Source of the DNA: Candidatus Poribacteria bacterium
Lineage (GTDB): Bacteria > Poribacteria > WGA-4E > WGA-3G
Length of the DNA: 64,000 nucleotides
Reading direction: 5' to 3'
Assembly (NCBI GenBank): GCA_012267415.1
Contig: JAAXGN010000153.1
Location: 62,001 to 126,000 of the forward strand
Positions 45,895-54,905 of the stretch are shown piece after piece. The translations under genes were made by a program, and so were the position numbers. Below the pieces are notes generated by a model, which saw only the letters and a program-made list of their open reading frames with translations, was not told where the DNA came from and did not search any database. The first letter of the stretch is position 1. Every line of letters begins with the position of its first letter.

Positions 45895-46476
45895 ATGGAC
45901 AAGATGATTGACGATGAAATGCTGGTAACACAGTTCAAATCCGGTATCCAGAAGGCTTTTGACGAGTTAATGAAACGATATGAACGCAGAATATTCAGTT
46001 ATCTCCTACGTTCTGTCAGGAATTATGAAGATGCCGAAGAATTGACACTTGAAGTCTTTTTCAAAGCGTATCGTGCCTTAGGTTCATGGGAACCAAAAGC
46101 AAAATTCTCTACCTGGTTATACACTATCGCTTCAAATCTATCAATAGATTATCACCGGTCCAAATCAAGACATCCCGTCTTTATATATGAAGATGAAGAC
46201 GTTATTGAGAAAAGATTAGTCGCAAATGACATCTCAAGTAACCCAGAAAAACAGCTCGAAGATCAAGAACGTGGAGAAATCATACGCGCCGCAGTGGATG
46301 AACTCTCTGCAAAACAGAAGGAAGTCTTCATGCTAACACGGTATGAGGGATTACAGATAAAGGAAGTCGCAGAGACACTCGGAATGGCAGAAGGAACTGT
46401 AAAAATACATCTACATCGCGCAATCAAAAAATTACAAACCATACTTCAACCTTTATGGGAAAATAATGAAATATAG
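45895..46476 (+). CDS. ECF-type RNA polymerase sigma factor
   Basis: 193 residues with sigma region 2 at about 23-90 (FDELMKRYERRIFSYLLRSV, then DAEELTLEVFFKAYRAL and FSTWLYTIASNLSIDY) and region 4 at about 130-185 (ELSAKQKEVFMLTRYEGL, IKEVAETLGMAEGTVKIHLHRAIKKL). There is no region 1 or 3, so it is an extracytoplasmic-function sigma. It is followed 24 bases later by a zinc-finger anti-sigma gene and then a TPR gene, the usual layout of an autoregulated envelope-response operon. A start at 45904 is also possible. Confidence 0.93.
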   Translation: MDKMIDDEMLVTQFKSGIQKAFDELMKRYERRIFSYLLRSVRNYEDAEELTLEVFFKAYRALGSWEPKAKFSTWLYTIASNLSIDYHRSKSRHPVFIYEDEDVIEKRLVANDISSNPEKQLEDQERGEIIRAAVDELSAKQKEVFMLTRYEGLQIKEVAETLGMAEGTVKIHLHRAIKKLQTILQPLWENNEI

Positions 46477-46500
46477 CCATGAAATATAGGAGGTAAATCC

Positions 46501-47118
46501 ATGCCCAAATGTAAAATTTCTGAAGCACACGTTATAGATTATGTCACCGGTGAGCTAGATAATCCAGAAGCAGCCGAATTCAAACATCATTTGACAACAT
46601 GCAACCAGTGCATCCGTCACGTAAATGCTCTAAAACATGTGCTTCAATTGGTAGACAGTGCTGAAGCAGAAATTGCCCCTCAAACTATTGTCCCCACAGA
46701 CCTTCAATCAAAGTTATATAGACGTCTGGCTGAAGAACCAATTCAGAAACCGTCGGTTCATTCACGATTTACAGATTTCATCTCAAAACTCGGATTGATT
46801 CTACAGATACAGAAGCCGGCAGTCGTCGGTCTACTCGCTGTAGCTGCTATTACGATAACGCTTCTCGTCGGGAATCCGTTCAACAACGAACCGACTTTTG
46901 AAATTGATAAGGCGGAATCAGCTGATGCACGTATTGAACAGTACCACCATCAGGGTATACAACGAAGCATGGAGGACGTCATTCGAAATAAGCATCTACG
47001 ACAATCAGATGAATGGAATACGGTGAGTCAACTCAATCGTGTCAAAGATCAAGCAAAAGGCACTGATTGGGCAGTATTAGCCAACGAACACCTAAAAGGT
47101 GTCAGTTCAAAACTGTAA
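46501..47118 (+). CDS. Zinc-finger anti-sigma factor, membrane-bound
   Basis: 205 residues. The N-terminal domain has the anti-sigma zinc pattern His-x3-Cys-x2-Cys at His30, Cys34 and Cys37 (HLTTCNQC), preceded by VIDYVTGELDNPEA. One transmembrane helix lies at about 107-124 (AVVGLLAVAAITITLLVG). The C-terminal 80 residues should be outside and could be the sensor part. An AGGAGG ribosome binding site is present. Its place directly after the sigma gene indicates that it holds that sigma at the membrane. Confidence 0.9.
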   Translation: MPKCKISEAHVIDYVTGELDNPEAAEFKHHLTTCNQCIRHVNALKHVLQLVDSAEAEIAPQTIVPTDLQSKLYRRLAEEPIQKPSVHSRFTDFISKLGLILQIQKPAVVGLLAVAAITITLLVGNPFNNEPTFEIDKAESADARIEQYHHQGIQRSMEDVIRNKHLRQSDEWNTVSQLNRVKDQAKGTDWAVLANEHLKGVSSKL

Positions 47119-47161
47119 TCATCCAAATCTTAAGACAATTGATAAACTAATAGGTATCTCC

Positions 47162-49138
47162 GTGAAAAAAAATAGTTACATCAGAAATTGCTTTCTTTGG
47201 ACCTCCTGTGTATTGCTACTGTTGTTCTCTGGTCTGTCTCAAGCAGCTGCACAACAGGAGAAAATCACCACCTTGGTTCAACAGAAAAACTATTCAGAAG
47301 CTGCATCTGAATTGGAAAAACTCGTACGGGTGGCGAAAGGAATTGAAACGCGCAGTTGGTGCTATTATCAACTCGGAGAAATATACTACAATTATACCCA
47401 ACAATACCAGAAGGCTCTTAATGCTTACAGAAACATCCTTAAGATGCAGAACGATGGATTGCCAATCGCTGAGATATATCTGGCATATATCAAAATCGGA
47501 GATGTGTATACAAGGATGGGAGAATATGAAAAAGCAATACAGAACCTTAATACGCTGGTCCAGGTGACGGACGAAACCAACTTTGTACACAAAATCAGTT
47601 CACAGAAGATACGAGACATTCAGAAGGGGTTGCAGGATCTAACGATTCAGAGACAAATCGTGCGGGAGTATAAGGGAACATCCCTTGAAGCAGTCGCACA
47701 ATTTCAGATTGCAGAACTCTACAGATCACAATCGCAACTCAATCAACCTGAAACAGCGATTGAAACTTATGAAACCCTCATGAAAAATCATCCAACTCAC
47801 AAGATGGCACCAGAAGCACAGTGGAGAATAGCACATATACGACACACAGTCCTACATCAAACAGAATTGGCTGTTGATGCTTACAAAAAAGTAGCAGATA
47901 CTTATCCTACAAGCAACTTTGCTGCTGAGGCACTCTTCCATATAGCAAGTATCCATCGACAGGACGAAGAATTTAAACAAGCACTCACGGTTTACGACAC
48001 TATAAAAGAAAGATATCCAAACTTTTGGATTACCCATGCAGTATTCTATTGGTCTGGTGTATGCCATGAGAAACTGCAGAATTATTCGGATGCACGCAGA
48101 GCATTTCAAATATTCCTAAAAGTCTACCTGCCATCACTTGATCCTGTGGACCTCGGACAGATCGAAATGTATGATAAGACTGGCACGCAAGTGAGTGAAT
48201 TAATACAGACAAAAATCAATACACTAACGAAGATAATTCCAAAACACGAATATGAAAAAATTGAAAATGCAATCAAAAACAATCAATATCTAAATGCCCT
48301 CTCTTATGCACGAAATCTAATCGTCATTGCACCAAATTCAGAATATGCCAAACGCATATCATCCCAACTTCGCTCATTAGAATATCAGGCAGCAATTCAG
48401 AACTTACAGATGAGAATAAATGAACCAAACTTTGATACTGCTAAAAAGACGAGTACACAACTACAAATCGCTACGATATATGAACGCGAGTTGCATGATT
48501 ACGCAAAAGCAGTAGACGCATACAAGACTGTTATCAAAGATAATCCACGTTCCGTTTACGCTGCAGAAGCACGATATCGCATTGGCATCATATCTGCTGA
48601 CATACTGGCAAAACCGAATACTGCACTTCAAGCATTTAACGATGTGATTGAACATCATCCAAATACCCTTGAAGCGATGATGGCCACTTTCCAGATCGCG
48701 GAAATATATGAGAAACTACAAAGATTTGATGAGGCGTTACAAGCATACCAAAAAACAAGCGCATACCCCGAACGTGAGTTATATCTTTCTGGCGGATATA
48801 AGGACAGTTTTGCAGATAGAGCACAATTTCGAATCGGAAGGGTTCATTTTGAAGACAAAAGGTTTGCTGAAGCACGTTTCGCTTTTGAGGAATTCATCAA
48901 AAACCGACCCAATTCCCCAAGATTTGCAGCCGCACATGTGTTCTTAGCTGCCATGCACCAAGAAAATGGAGAGACCGATTTAGCACTAAAGTATTATCAG
49001 ATAGCAGAGAGACTCCTAAATAAGAACGGCGTTCAAGCGCAAACGGTCATTGACGAAGCTGGAAGTCTTGGATTTCAGAGCACTGATACCGTGATAAAGT
49101 TCCTACAAGATCGTCAGAATCGTCTAAAAAACCAATAA
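47162..49138 (+). CDS. Secreted TPR protein of the sigma-factor operon (GTG start)
   Basis: About 658 residues. I chose GTG at 47162 (AGGT upstream), which gives signal peptide NCFLWTSCVLLLLFSGLSQAAA; the longer frame from 47099 overlaps the anti-sigma gene by 20 bases. Around ten TPR-like repeats follow, many of the YbgF/BamD type (AIETYETLMKNHPTHKMAPEAQWRIAHI, AVDAYKTVIKDNPRSVYAAEARYRIGII). It is exported or periplasmic and coupled to the sigma/anti-sigma pair, so it may be part of the signal-sensing or envelope-maintenance output. Exact partner unknown. Confidence 0.85.
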   Translation: MKKNSYIRNCFLWTSCVLLLLFSGLSQAAAQQEKITTLVQQKNYSEAASELEKLVRVAKGIETRSWCYYQLGEIYYNYTQQYQKALNAYRNILKMQNDGLPIAEIYLAYIKIGDVYTRMGEYEKAIQNLNTLVQVTDETNFVHKISSQKIRDIQKGLQDLTIQRQIVREYKGTSLEAVAQFQIAELYRSQSQLNQPETAIETYETLMKNHPTHKMAPEAQWRIAHIRHTVLHQTELAVDAYKKVADTYPTSNFAAEALFHIASIHRQDEEFKQALTVYDTIKERYPNFWITHAVFYWSGVCHEKLQNYSDARRAFQIFLKVYLPSLDPVDLGQIEMYDKTGTQVSELIQTKINTLTKIIPKHEYEKIENAIKNNQYLNALSYARNLIVIAPNSEYAKRISSQLRSLEYQAAIQNLQMRINEPNFDTAKKTSTQLQIATIYERELHDYAKAVDAYKTVIKDNPRSVYAAEARYRIGIISADILAKPNTALQAFNDVIEHHPNTLEAMMATFQIAEIYEKLQRFDEALQAYQKTSAYPERELYLSGGYKDSFADRAQFRIGRVHFEDKRFAEARFAFEEFIKNRPNSPRFAAAHVFLAAMHQENGETDLALKYYQIAERLLNKNGVQAQTVIDEAGSLGFQSTDTVIKFLQDRQNRLKNQ

Positions 49139-49215
49139 TACATGATTAATTAAGTAGACAAAAATTGTGTAGTCCTGTAAAATAATATCATTTCTAATTG
49201 AGAATACCTCTGAAT

Positions 49216-49245
49216 TGTAGCACAATCTGCCAGATTGTGCCGTTT
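49216..49245 (+). repeat. GTAG-hairpin element, AATCT stem
   Basis: TGTAG followed by stem GCACAATCT (49220-49228), loop GCC, stem AGATTGTGC (49232-49240), then CGTTT. It lies in the 260-base gap before folD. The rest of the gap shows nothing. Confidence 0.75.
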
Positions 49246-49399
49246 TCCGTTTCATTTCTAACCGACGGTAATGAGGGAAAATCTAATAGAAAATGTATAA
49301 CATTTACTAAAGATTACTGAAAAATCACATTTCATCGTTGGTTATATTGAACTATATTATGATATTTTCAAGTTGATCGTAACTTGGAGGAAAAGACAT

Positions 49400-50245
49400 T
49401 TGACAGCTGAAGTTCTTAACGGCACACGACTCGCACAGAGAATACGAAGTCAAATTCGAAAACAACTTAAAGAACTCACTTTCACACCAGGACTCGCAGT
49501 CATCCAAGTAGGTAATGATCCCGCCTCTTCGTTATACATCAAATATAAGCAGCGAGACTGTGAAAAAGTACATATCCACTCTGAATTACATCATCTTCCC
49601 GAAGATACTTCCCAGCAGACACTCATCCATAAAATTGAAGAACTAAACACTCGTCAAGACATACACGCCATCTTAGTACAGATGCCACTACCCAAACACA
49701 TCAATTCGCAAGAAGTCATTGATTCAATCGCACCCCATAAGGATGTTGACGGTCTAACCCCACTCAACTTGGGAAATTTATTTATCAATCGTGAATCAGT
49801 CACACCTTGTACACCAGCTGGTATCATTAGACTAATTGAATCAACAGATGTGCCAATTCAAGGAAAGCACGTTGTCTGTGTCGGTAGAAGTCATCTCGTT
49901 GGAAAACCGATAGGTATAATGCTGCTAAACCGCAATGCGACTGTTACCTACTGTCATTCAAAAACCAAAAACCTTGCGGCAGTAACACAAAAAGCAGATA
50001 TACTCATAGCAGCAGTCGGCAAGCCTGAATTCATTACAGCGGAAATGGTAAAGAGGAATGCTACAGTAATAGATGTTGGAATCAATAGCGTTGACGGGAA
50101 ACTTGTAGGTGATGTGAAATTTGATGAAGTAAAAGAAATTGCTGGATATATTACACCAGTACCAGGAGGAGTCGGACCGCTAACTCGTGCTATGCTGTTA
50201 GAAAATACACTGAAGTTAGCGATCAATAATAATTCAACCTTATAA
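49400..50245 (+). CDS. folD: Bifunctional methylene-THF dehydrogenase/cyclohydrolase (TTG start)
   Basis: Interconverts methylene-, methenyl- and formyl-tetrahydrofolate. I chose TTG at 49400 because GGAGG lies nine bases upstream; it gives 281 residues, normal length. SLYIKYKQRDCEKV carries the catalytic lysine (Lys50), followed by VQMPLPKHIN, DVDGLTPLN, PCTPAGIIRLIE, GRSHLVGKPIGIML (NADP loop) and the end TPVPGGVGPLTRAMLLENT. All active-site parts are intact. It is followed 16 bases later by an SDR gene. Confidence 0.95.
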   Translation: MTAEVLNGTRLAQRIRSQIRKQLKELTFTPGLAVIQVGNDPASSLYIKYKQRDCEKVHIHSELHHLPEDTSQQTLIHKIEELNTRQDIHAILVQMPLPKHINSQEVIDSIAPHKDVDGLTPLNLGNLFINRESVTPCTPAGIIRLIESTDVPIQGKHVVCVGRSHLVGKPIGIMLLNRNATVTYCHSKTKNLAAVTQKADILIAAVGKPEFITAEMVKRNATVIDVGINSVDGKLVGDVKFDEVKEIAGYITPVPGGVGPLTRAMLLENTLKLAINNNSTL

Positions 50246-50261
50246 ATATTTGGAGGACAAT

Positions 50262-51026
50262 ATGGCATTTCCAGGATTTGAGTTAAATGACAAAGTCATG
50301 CTAATCACTGGATCTGGTAAAGGCATTGGCAAAGGTATTGCAATAGCCGCTTCACAGATGGGAGCGAAAGTTATCCTCAACAGTCGTACACGTTCAGACT
50401 TAGATGAAGTTGCTGATGAGATACGGGCAGCCGGAGGTGAAGCAGAACCGATAGTATTTGATGTGAGTGATATGGATTCAGTCGCTGAAGGAGCAAAGTC
50501 TGCTATTGATGTGTGGGGAAGAGTAGATGTACTGGTCAACAATGCTGGTACAAATCGCCCAAAACCTGCATTAGAACTCACTGAAGAAGATTGGGATGCA
50601 ATCTACGATCTAAATCTCAAAGGACTATTCTTTCTCACACAAACTCTCGTTAAACCGATGATTGAACGGGAAAGTGGTAAGATAATTAATATATCCTCAA
50701 CCATGGGATTAGTCGGTGGTCCACTTAGAACAGCATACTCAGGTAGCAAGGGAGGCGTAGTGCTGCTAACAAAAGGTCTGGCAGTAGAATGGGCACCACA
50801 CAACGTTACTGTAAATGCCGTTGCACCTGCATTCACACGTACACCACTTGCAAATGTGTTATTACAAAGAAAGGAATTTTACGAAGATGTCGTTAGCCGC
50901 ATTCCAATGGGACGTGTCGGTGAAGTAGATGAAGTCGTCGGAGCTGTTCTCTTCTTAGCATCTGATGCAGCAAATTGGATAACAGGTCAGACAATCGCAG
51001 TCGATGGGGGTTGGGTTGCATGGTAA
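50262..51026 (+). CDS. Short-chain dehydrogenase/reductase (gluconate 5-dehydrogenase-like)
   Basis: 254 residues. The start at 50262 has GGAGG upstream. The nucleotide loop TGSGKGIGKG (16-25), NNAG (93-96), Ser145/146, Tyr159 and Lys163 give the complete SDR active site. The end ITGQTIAVDGGW is standard. The overall pattern is that of sugar-acid or 3-oxoacyl SDRs such as gluconate 5-dehydrogenase; the substrate cannot be decided. It is probably in an operon with folD. Confidence 0.9.
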   Translation: MAFPGFELNDKVMLITGSGKGIGKGIAIAASQMGAKVILNSRTRSDLDEVADEIRAAGGEAEPIVFDVSDMDSVAEGAKSAIDVWGRVDVLVNNAGTNRPKPALELTEEDWDAIYDLNLKGLFFLTQTLVKPMIERESGKIINISSTMGLVGGPLRTAYSGSKGGVVLLTKGLAVEWAPHNVTVNAVAPAFTRTPLANVLLQRKEFYEDVVSRIPMGRVGEVDEVVGAVLFLASDAANWITGQTIAVDGGWVAW

Positions 51027-51109
51027 TCTAAAATTCATCTAACGACACAGAAATCAATCCAATAACCATCTAACAACAGAGAAATCAATCCAAAATTAGG
51101 AGAATATTT

Positions 51110-52207
51110 GTGAAACGTATTTTTGTTTTTCTTGGAATCGCACTCGTGATTCTATTACAACTCAATTGTTCATCAGAACAGGAAAAAATCAACAATCCCA
51201 CGCTAAGTGGTGTGACAGATGACATTAATGCCGCACCTTTAGTAGAGGAAGTTAATCTTGAGAGTATGTATGAAGATGAAGTTCGCAAACTCGCGACAAA
51301 AACACCGGTTCAACTCATCACTGTTATTGAGGGAACCAGTAAAGTTATCGTTGAAGCGGAATTCCGCAGAGTGGAATCTTCAGGATTCGGATTCCCACTG
51401 TATGAATGTGTACTCACAGATGAAGCAGTTCAAGCAATGGGAGGGCTCGCACAAGGAATGTCAGGAAGTCCTGTAGGCCCACCAGGTAAAGTCTTCGGTG
51501 CACTGGCTTATGGGGAGGCATGGGCAGCAGCACCACACCGGTTTTGGGTGACCCCAATCGGGGCAATGGAGGCTACGCTTGAGCATACCACATTTGGTGA
51601 ATTCCTAAATCCTCCCGCTGCACCAAGTGCCGTTGTAAACCCAACGTATGTACAGGTCAAAACCCCAATGACTATTACTGGAATTGACAATAGTAGACTT
51701 GAACAATTGTCTTCACACCTTAGTGGAACACGATTCGATTCTGTTGAATTCTATTCCAGAATTGGAGGGGCTCCTGCAGCTACGCCAGCAAACGCATCCC
51801 TTAATCTTTCAGCTGGAGACATGATCGGAGTGGCAACTGTAACGGGAGATGTCGTTAATTCCATAGGAACCGGAACGGTAACCCAAGTCTATGGTGACAA
51901 ATTCGTTGCATTTGGGCATGACATGTTCCTTGATGGACAGGTATCTTTACCCGTCTATAGAGCCGTAGTAGATGGAATAGTGGCAAACACACGTATTTCA
52001 TATAAATCATCAACCGTCTACGGTAACCCTATAGGCACTATAACGAAAGACTTGAGACCTGGAATTGTTGGAGAACTTGGCCCAGCACCATCTATGATAC
52101 CTGTCAATGTGATATATCAACCTGTGAACAGTCCAGAACCTATTAGGAAACGACATAAGGTTGCCTATGGACAAGAATTATCCCAATTGTTGCTGCAGCT
52201 ACATTAG
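51110..52207 (+). CDS. S55 (SpoIVB)-type peptidase lipoprotein, N-terminal part (frameshifted)
   Basis: Starts with lipoprotein signal MKRIFVFLGIALVILLQLNC (lipobox ending LNC) at 51110. GGLAQGMSGSPVGPPGKVFGALAYG carries the serine of the SpoIVB/S55 family. VAFGHDMFLDGQVSLP carries the His part, followed by GNPIGTITKDLRPGIVGELG. The order Ser then His is the reverse of SpoIVB itself but occurs in a related group of bacterial proteins. The frame then breaks after YGQELSQ and stops. The next frame continues it without loss, so I read both as one gene. The break is in the CCC run at 52182-52184. Confidence 0.8.
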   Translation: MKRIFVFLGIALVILLQLNCSSEQEKINNPTLSGVTDDINAAPLVEEVNLESMYEDEVRKLATKTPVQLITVIEGTSKVIVEAEFRRVESSGFGFPLYECVLTDEAVQAMGGLAQGMSGSPVGPPGKVFGALAYGEAWAAAPHRFWVTPIGAMEATLEHTTFGEFLNPPAAPSAVVNPTYVQVKTPMTITGIDNSRLEQLSSHLSGTRFDSVEFYSRIGGAPAATPANASLNLSAGDMIGVATVTGDVVNSIGTGTVTQVYGDKFVAFGHDMFLDGQVSLPVYRAVVDGIVANTRISYKSSTVYGNPIGTITKDLRPGIVGELGPAPSMIPVNVIYQPVNSPEPIRKRHKVAYGQELSQLLLQLH

Positions 52208-53142
52208 ATGCAATACGGATGGAAGTCAGTCCAGGAACAATAGAAGGAAATGTTGTCATTAGTTTCAAAGAAACGGATAACGTCTATACAGAATCCTTCC
52301 GAACAATTACACCAGACCCGTTTGAATCTATATTAGCAAGAATAAGCGGAATCATTGAGCCATTTACGAATAATCTCATTAATGGAGCGGGTAGAGCAAC
52401 AATTGACGAAGTCAATATCTCAATGATAGATATTCCCTATATTCTTCACGCTGAGATTACAGACATTCATGTTGTTGGTGAAGTCAAACAAGGTGAAGTC
52501 GCAACATTCGTGCTTGAAATGCTGCCACACTGGACTGCTGCTGGAAGATCGCGTTCAATGTATAGAGAAGTGAAACTTCCCATTCCAGAGAATTTTGTAA
52601 CAGGTCCAGCGGTAATATCAATGGCTGCAGCAACCGAATACGGTTTTAATCCATTCAGTGCACGATTCCCACCTTCACCTGCATCCTTAAATGGTTTTAT
52701 CAAACAGCTCAAAGATGCACAGTTTGACAGGGGGTTAGTTCTTGTAACACTCGCTACTTTAGCAGAAGAACAGATGCCTGAAGAAGCTTCAATAGAAGAT
52801 CTTTTAGAAGACTTCTTTGCACAGTTTTTGGATACTCTGCTTGAGAACCTACCAGTACCGGGTGAAGAAGATCTGCCACCTGATAATGGAGAATTGTCTC
52901 CTGGAGACGGAGAACTTCCACCAGGTGATGCTGAGCTTCCTGATGATGGTGAAATAGTTGTGGAAGAATCTGAAATGATCATAGAGGAACCGATGATGGA
53001 AGAAATACCATCTGATACACCTATTACAGGTACGGCACTCATCGTGCAACGGTTTATCGTTACCGGTGATACAGATGTAAAAGTAGAAGTGCTTCCAGCT
53101 GATGTTGAATTGGATGCAGACGCTGAAGACACAACGGAATAA
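52186..53142 (+). CDS. S55-type lipoprotein, C-terminal part (after frameshift)
   Basis: In this frame the sequence after the break reads IVAAATLDAIRMEVSPGTIEGNVVISFKE, a natural continuation; adding one C restores ELSPIVAAATL. The region is predicted beta-rich. It is followed by a Pro/Asp/Glu-rich stretch (EEDLPPDNGELSPGDGELPP) and a final short beta part. No separate start or ribosome binding site supports an independent gene; the ATG at 52219 is only the first one met. The complete protein would be about 677 residues and outer-face lipid-anchored. Confidence 0.75.
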   Translation: MVAAATLDAIRMEVSPGTIEGNVVISFKETDNVYTESFRTITPDPFESILARISGIIEPFTNNLINGAGRATIDEVNISMIDIPYILHAEITDIHVVGEVKQGEVATFVLEMLPHWTAAGRSRSMYREVKLPIPENFVTGPAVISMAAATEYGFNPFSARFPPSPASLNGFIKQLKDAQFDRGLVLVTLATLAEEQMPEEASIEDLLEDFFAQFLDTLLENLPVPGEEDLPPDNGELSPGDGELPPGDAELPDDGEIVVEESEMIIEEPMMEEIPSDTPITGTALIVQRFIVTGDTDVKVEVLPADVELDADAEDTTE

Positions 53143-53160
53143 CGCCTTCATCTAAACAAA

Positions 53161-53185
53161 ATGGGGCAACTCTCTGTTGCCCCAT
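53161..53185 (+). terminator. Hairpin after the S55 gene, possible terminator
   Basis: ATGGGGCAAC (53161-53170), loop TCTCT, GTTGCCCCAT (53176-53185): a perfect 10-bp stem 18 bases after the stop. There is no T-tract, so factor-independent termination is uncertain. Confidence 0.5.
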
Positions 53186-53213
53186 AAACGTCCCTTTAAT
53201 GACGTGCCCATGT

Positions 53214-53336
53214 CGGTAGGTGCGATATCCTTATCAATGCAGAATACCAAACGCGTATTCTGCCAGATTTACCCAATACGTCGCATTTGAAGGTCTTCGC
53301 GTAAGATTCGGTGCGATACGGAAATCGCACCTACCG
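53214..53336. repeat. Element with 13-bp terminal inverted repeats
   Basis: CGGTAGGTGCGAT (53214-53226) and ATCGCACCTACCG (53324-53336) are exact inverted repeats around about 97 bases with no reading frame. GGTGCGATACGGAAATCGCACC at the right end is a second hairpin. It looks like a small non-autonomous element between convergent genes. Confidence 0.75.
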
Positions 53337-53365
53337 AAATGGCATATATTGGTTTCATTTTATCC

Positions 53366-54460
53366 TTATTCACACTTAACAGGTGCTCTATCCACGTAAC
53401 ACTTGACGATATTAATGATCAGTTGAATATCCATGCGCGCTGATTCAAGCGGCGTGTAACACCCTTTGTCAGTTGTAATGCATTCATAAAAATGCCGTAA
53501 TTCCTGCATAAATGCACTCACCCATTCAATCTTTGGTGTCTTACTGTAGGTCGTTCCATTCTTATCGATTCCTTGGATTACCACCTCAGATAGAATACCT
53601 CTTGAAAAACCGGTAGGATATGAAACCAAAACCCTCTTATCGTCGCCATAGATTTCCAAAGTTTCCCTAAAGTCCCACAAGTCAGGAAGGTCGACCCAAG
53701 TTGCAATGCAGCGAGCACCGTTAGGGAATCCAAAAACAATACTCACCCCTTGTCCTTCAGACCACACTTCAGCACTAATCACTTCACTGGGAGGACCTAA
53801 CATCATGCGAAGACTGTATATGTCGTGAATCATACTACCAGAGAGTAGAAAGAATACACGTTGTGCTTCAGTAGAAACTTCGCCAATGGCATCAATACAA
53901 GCGACTTCACGCGCGGATTGTGCTGGGGTAAGAAGCTCCGGTGAAACATCATCAAATCGCTCAACATCAAACTGACTTAGATGCAGTTGGTTATTCGGAT
54001 GTAGATGGTTAATCTGCACAAACCGATAACTATCCATAGAATCAACTTCAGTTTTTGCAATTTGGAATGCAGGATCGTATACCTTCATATATCCTGCTTG
54101 TGCTACCTTATTGGCTTTTTGTTGTGCAGCAATCATCCTTTCAAGCTCTTGGAGTGAAAAACAGACAGGTTTTTCAATAAACACATGCTTTCCCGCATCA
54201 AACGCTGCCAGTGCCACCTCAGTCTTTGGATCCCTATGACACAACAGCACTGCCTCAACATCACTGTCTAAAAGCTCGGTATAGTCTGTTACATATTTTG
54301 GTACATGAAATCTTCTCGCAGCAGCAGCCGCTGCACCTTCCGATATATCACATACGATAGAGACTTCAAATTCTCTATGAAGCTGGTTTAGGTTCGGTAG
54401 ATGTTGAACCTGAGCGACAGCACCACAACCGATGACCCCAATTTTTACCTGTCTCATCAT
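53366..54460 (-). CDS. Gfo/Idh/MocA family oxidoreductase
   Basis: About 364 residues from the ATG at 54460 (AAGGA upstream). NAD(P) loop VGVIGCGAVAQ-type sequence (KIGVIGCGAVAQVQHLPNL) is at the N-terminus, and the catalytic EKP is intact (Glu96-Lys97-Pro98). Later QAGYMKVYDPAFQ and the C-terminal beta-sheet domain are typical. The substrate is probably a sugar or cyclitol. It is monocistronic and separated from its neighbours by repeats. Confidence 0.88.
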   Translation of the reverse strand: MMRQVKIGVIGCGAVAQVQHLPNLNQLHREFEVSIVCDISEGAAAAAARRFHVPKYVTDYTELLDSDVEAVLLCHRDPKTEVALAAFDAGKHVFIEKPVCFSLQELERMIAAQQKANKVAQAGYMKVYDPAFQIAKTEVDSMDSYRFVQINHLHPNNQLHLSQFDVERFDDVSPELLTPAQSAREVACIDAIGEVSTEAQRVFFLLSGSMIHDIYSLRMMLGPPSEVISAEVWSEGQGVSIVFGFPNGARCIATWVDLPDLWDFRETLEIYGDDKRVLVSYPTGFSRGILSEVVIQGIDKNGTTYSKTPKIEWVSAFMQELRHFYECITTDKGCYTPLESARMDIQLIINIVKCYVDRAPVKCE

Positions 54461-54905
54461 CCTGCATCCTTCAGGCAAAGTTCTATTTTTATTAACTATG
54501 TTATCATATTACCTAAACAGATGCACCTGATTAATGGGAGAATTCTGACAACATTCATGCTTGATTGTACTTCTCTGCACAACATTGATATTGCTGTAGC
54601 ACATTCATCCTTGATTGTGCCGAACCCCGTTCATCCTTCATTCACCTCTCCGCGCAGCAGAAACTTTGATATTGCTGTAGCACATTCATCCTTGATTGTG
54701 CCGAACCCGTTCACCCTTCATTCACCTCTCCGCATAGCAAAAACCTTAATTGCGTTTGTAGCACATTCATCCTTGATTGTGCTTCTTTCTATAACCCTAT
54801 AGTAACCATAACTTACACGTCCCAATTAACAAAACAGATTGACACATAACAAACAGTGTGGTAATCTTAACATATTTAGCAGATAAATGCATTTTATGTG
54901 ACATA
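54461..54905. other. Divergent intergenic region with an 81-base tandem repeat
   Basis: About 440 bases between the Gfo/Idh/MocA gene and truA. The left half is dominated by the tandem repeat at 54595-54782. Nothing else is evident. The 133-residue frame through it is a repeat translation. Confidence 0.65.
54595..54782 (+). repeat. Tandem repeat, 81-base period, each unit starting with a GTAG hairpin
   Basis: TGTAGCACATTCATCCTTGA TTGTGC begins at 54595, 54676 and 54757, exactly 81 bases apart. The rest of the unit (CGAACC, TTCACCTCTCCG, ATTGC) is also repeated with a few changes. A degenerate partial copy precedes it at about 54549-54594. Confidence 0.85.

Noticed and set aside
52467..53132. 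Long minus-strand frame, 221 residues, Ser-rich
   Set aside because: It is the antisense shadow of the acidic, Pro/Asp/Glu-rich S55 protein. It has no ribosome binding site, and its composition simply mirrors the plus-strand codons.
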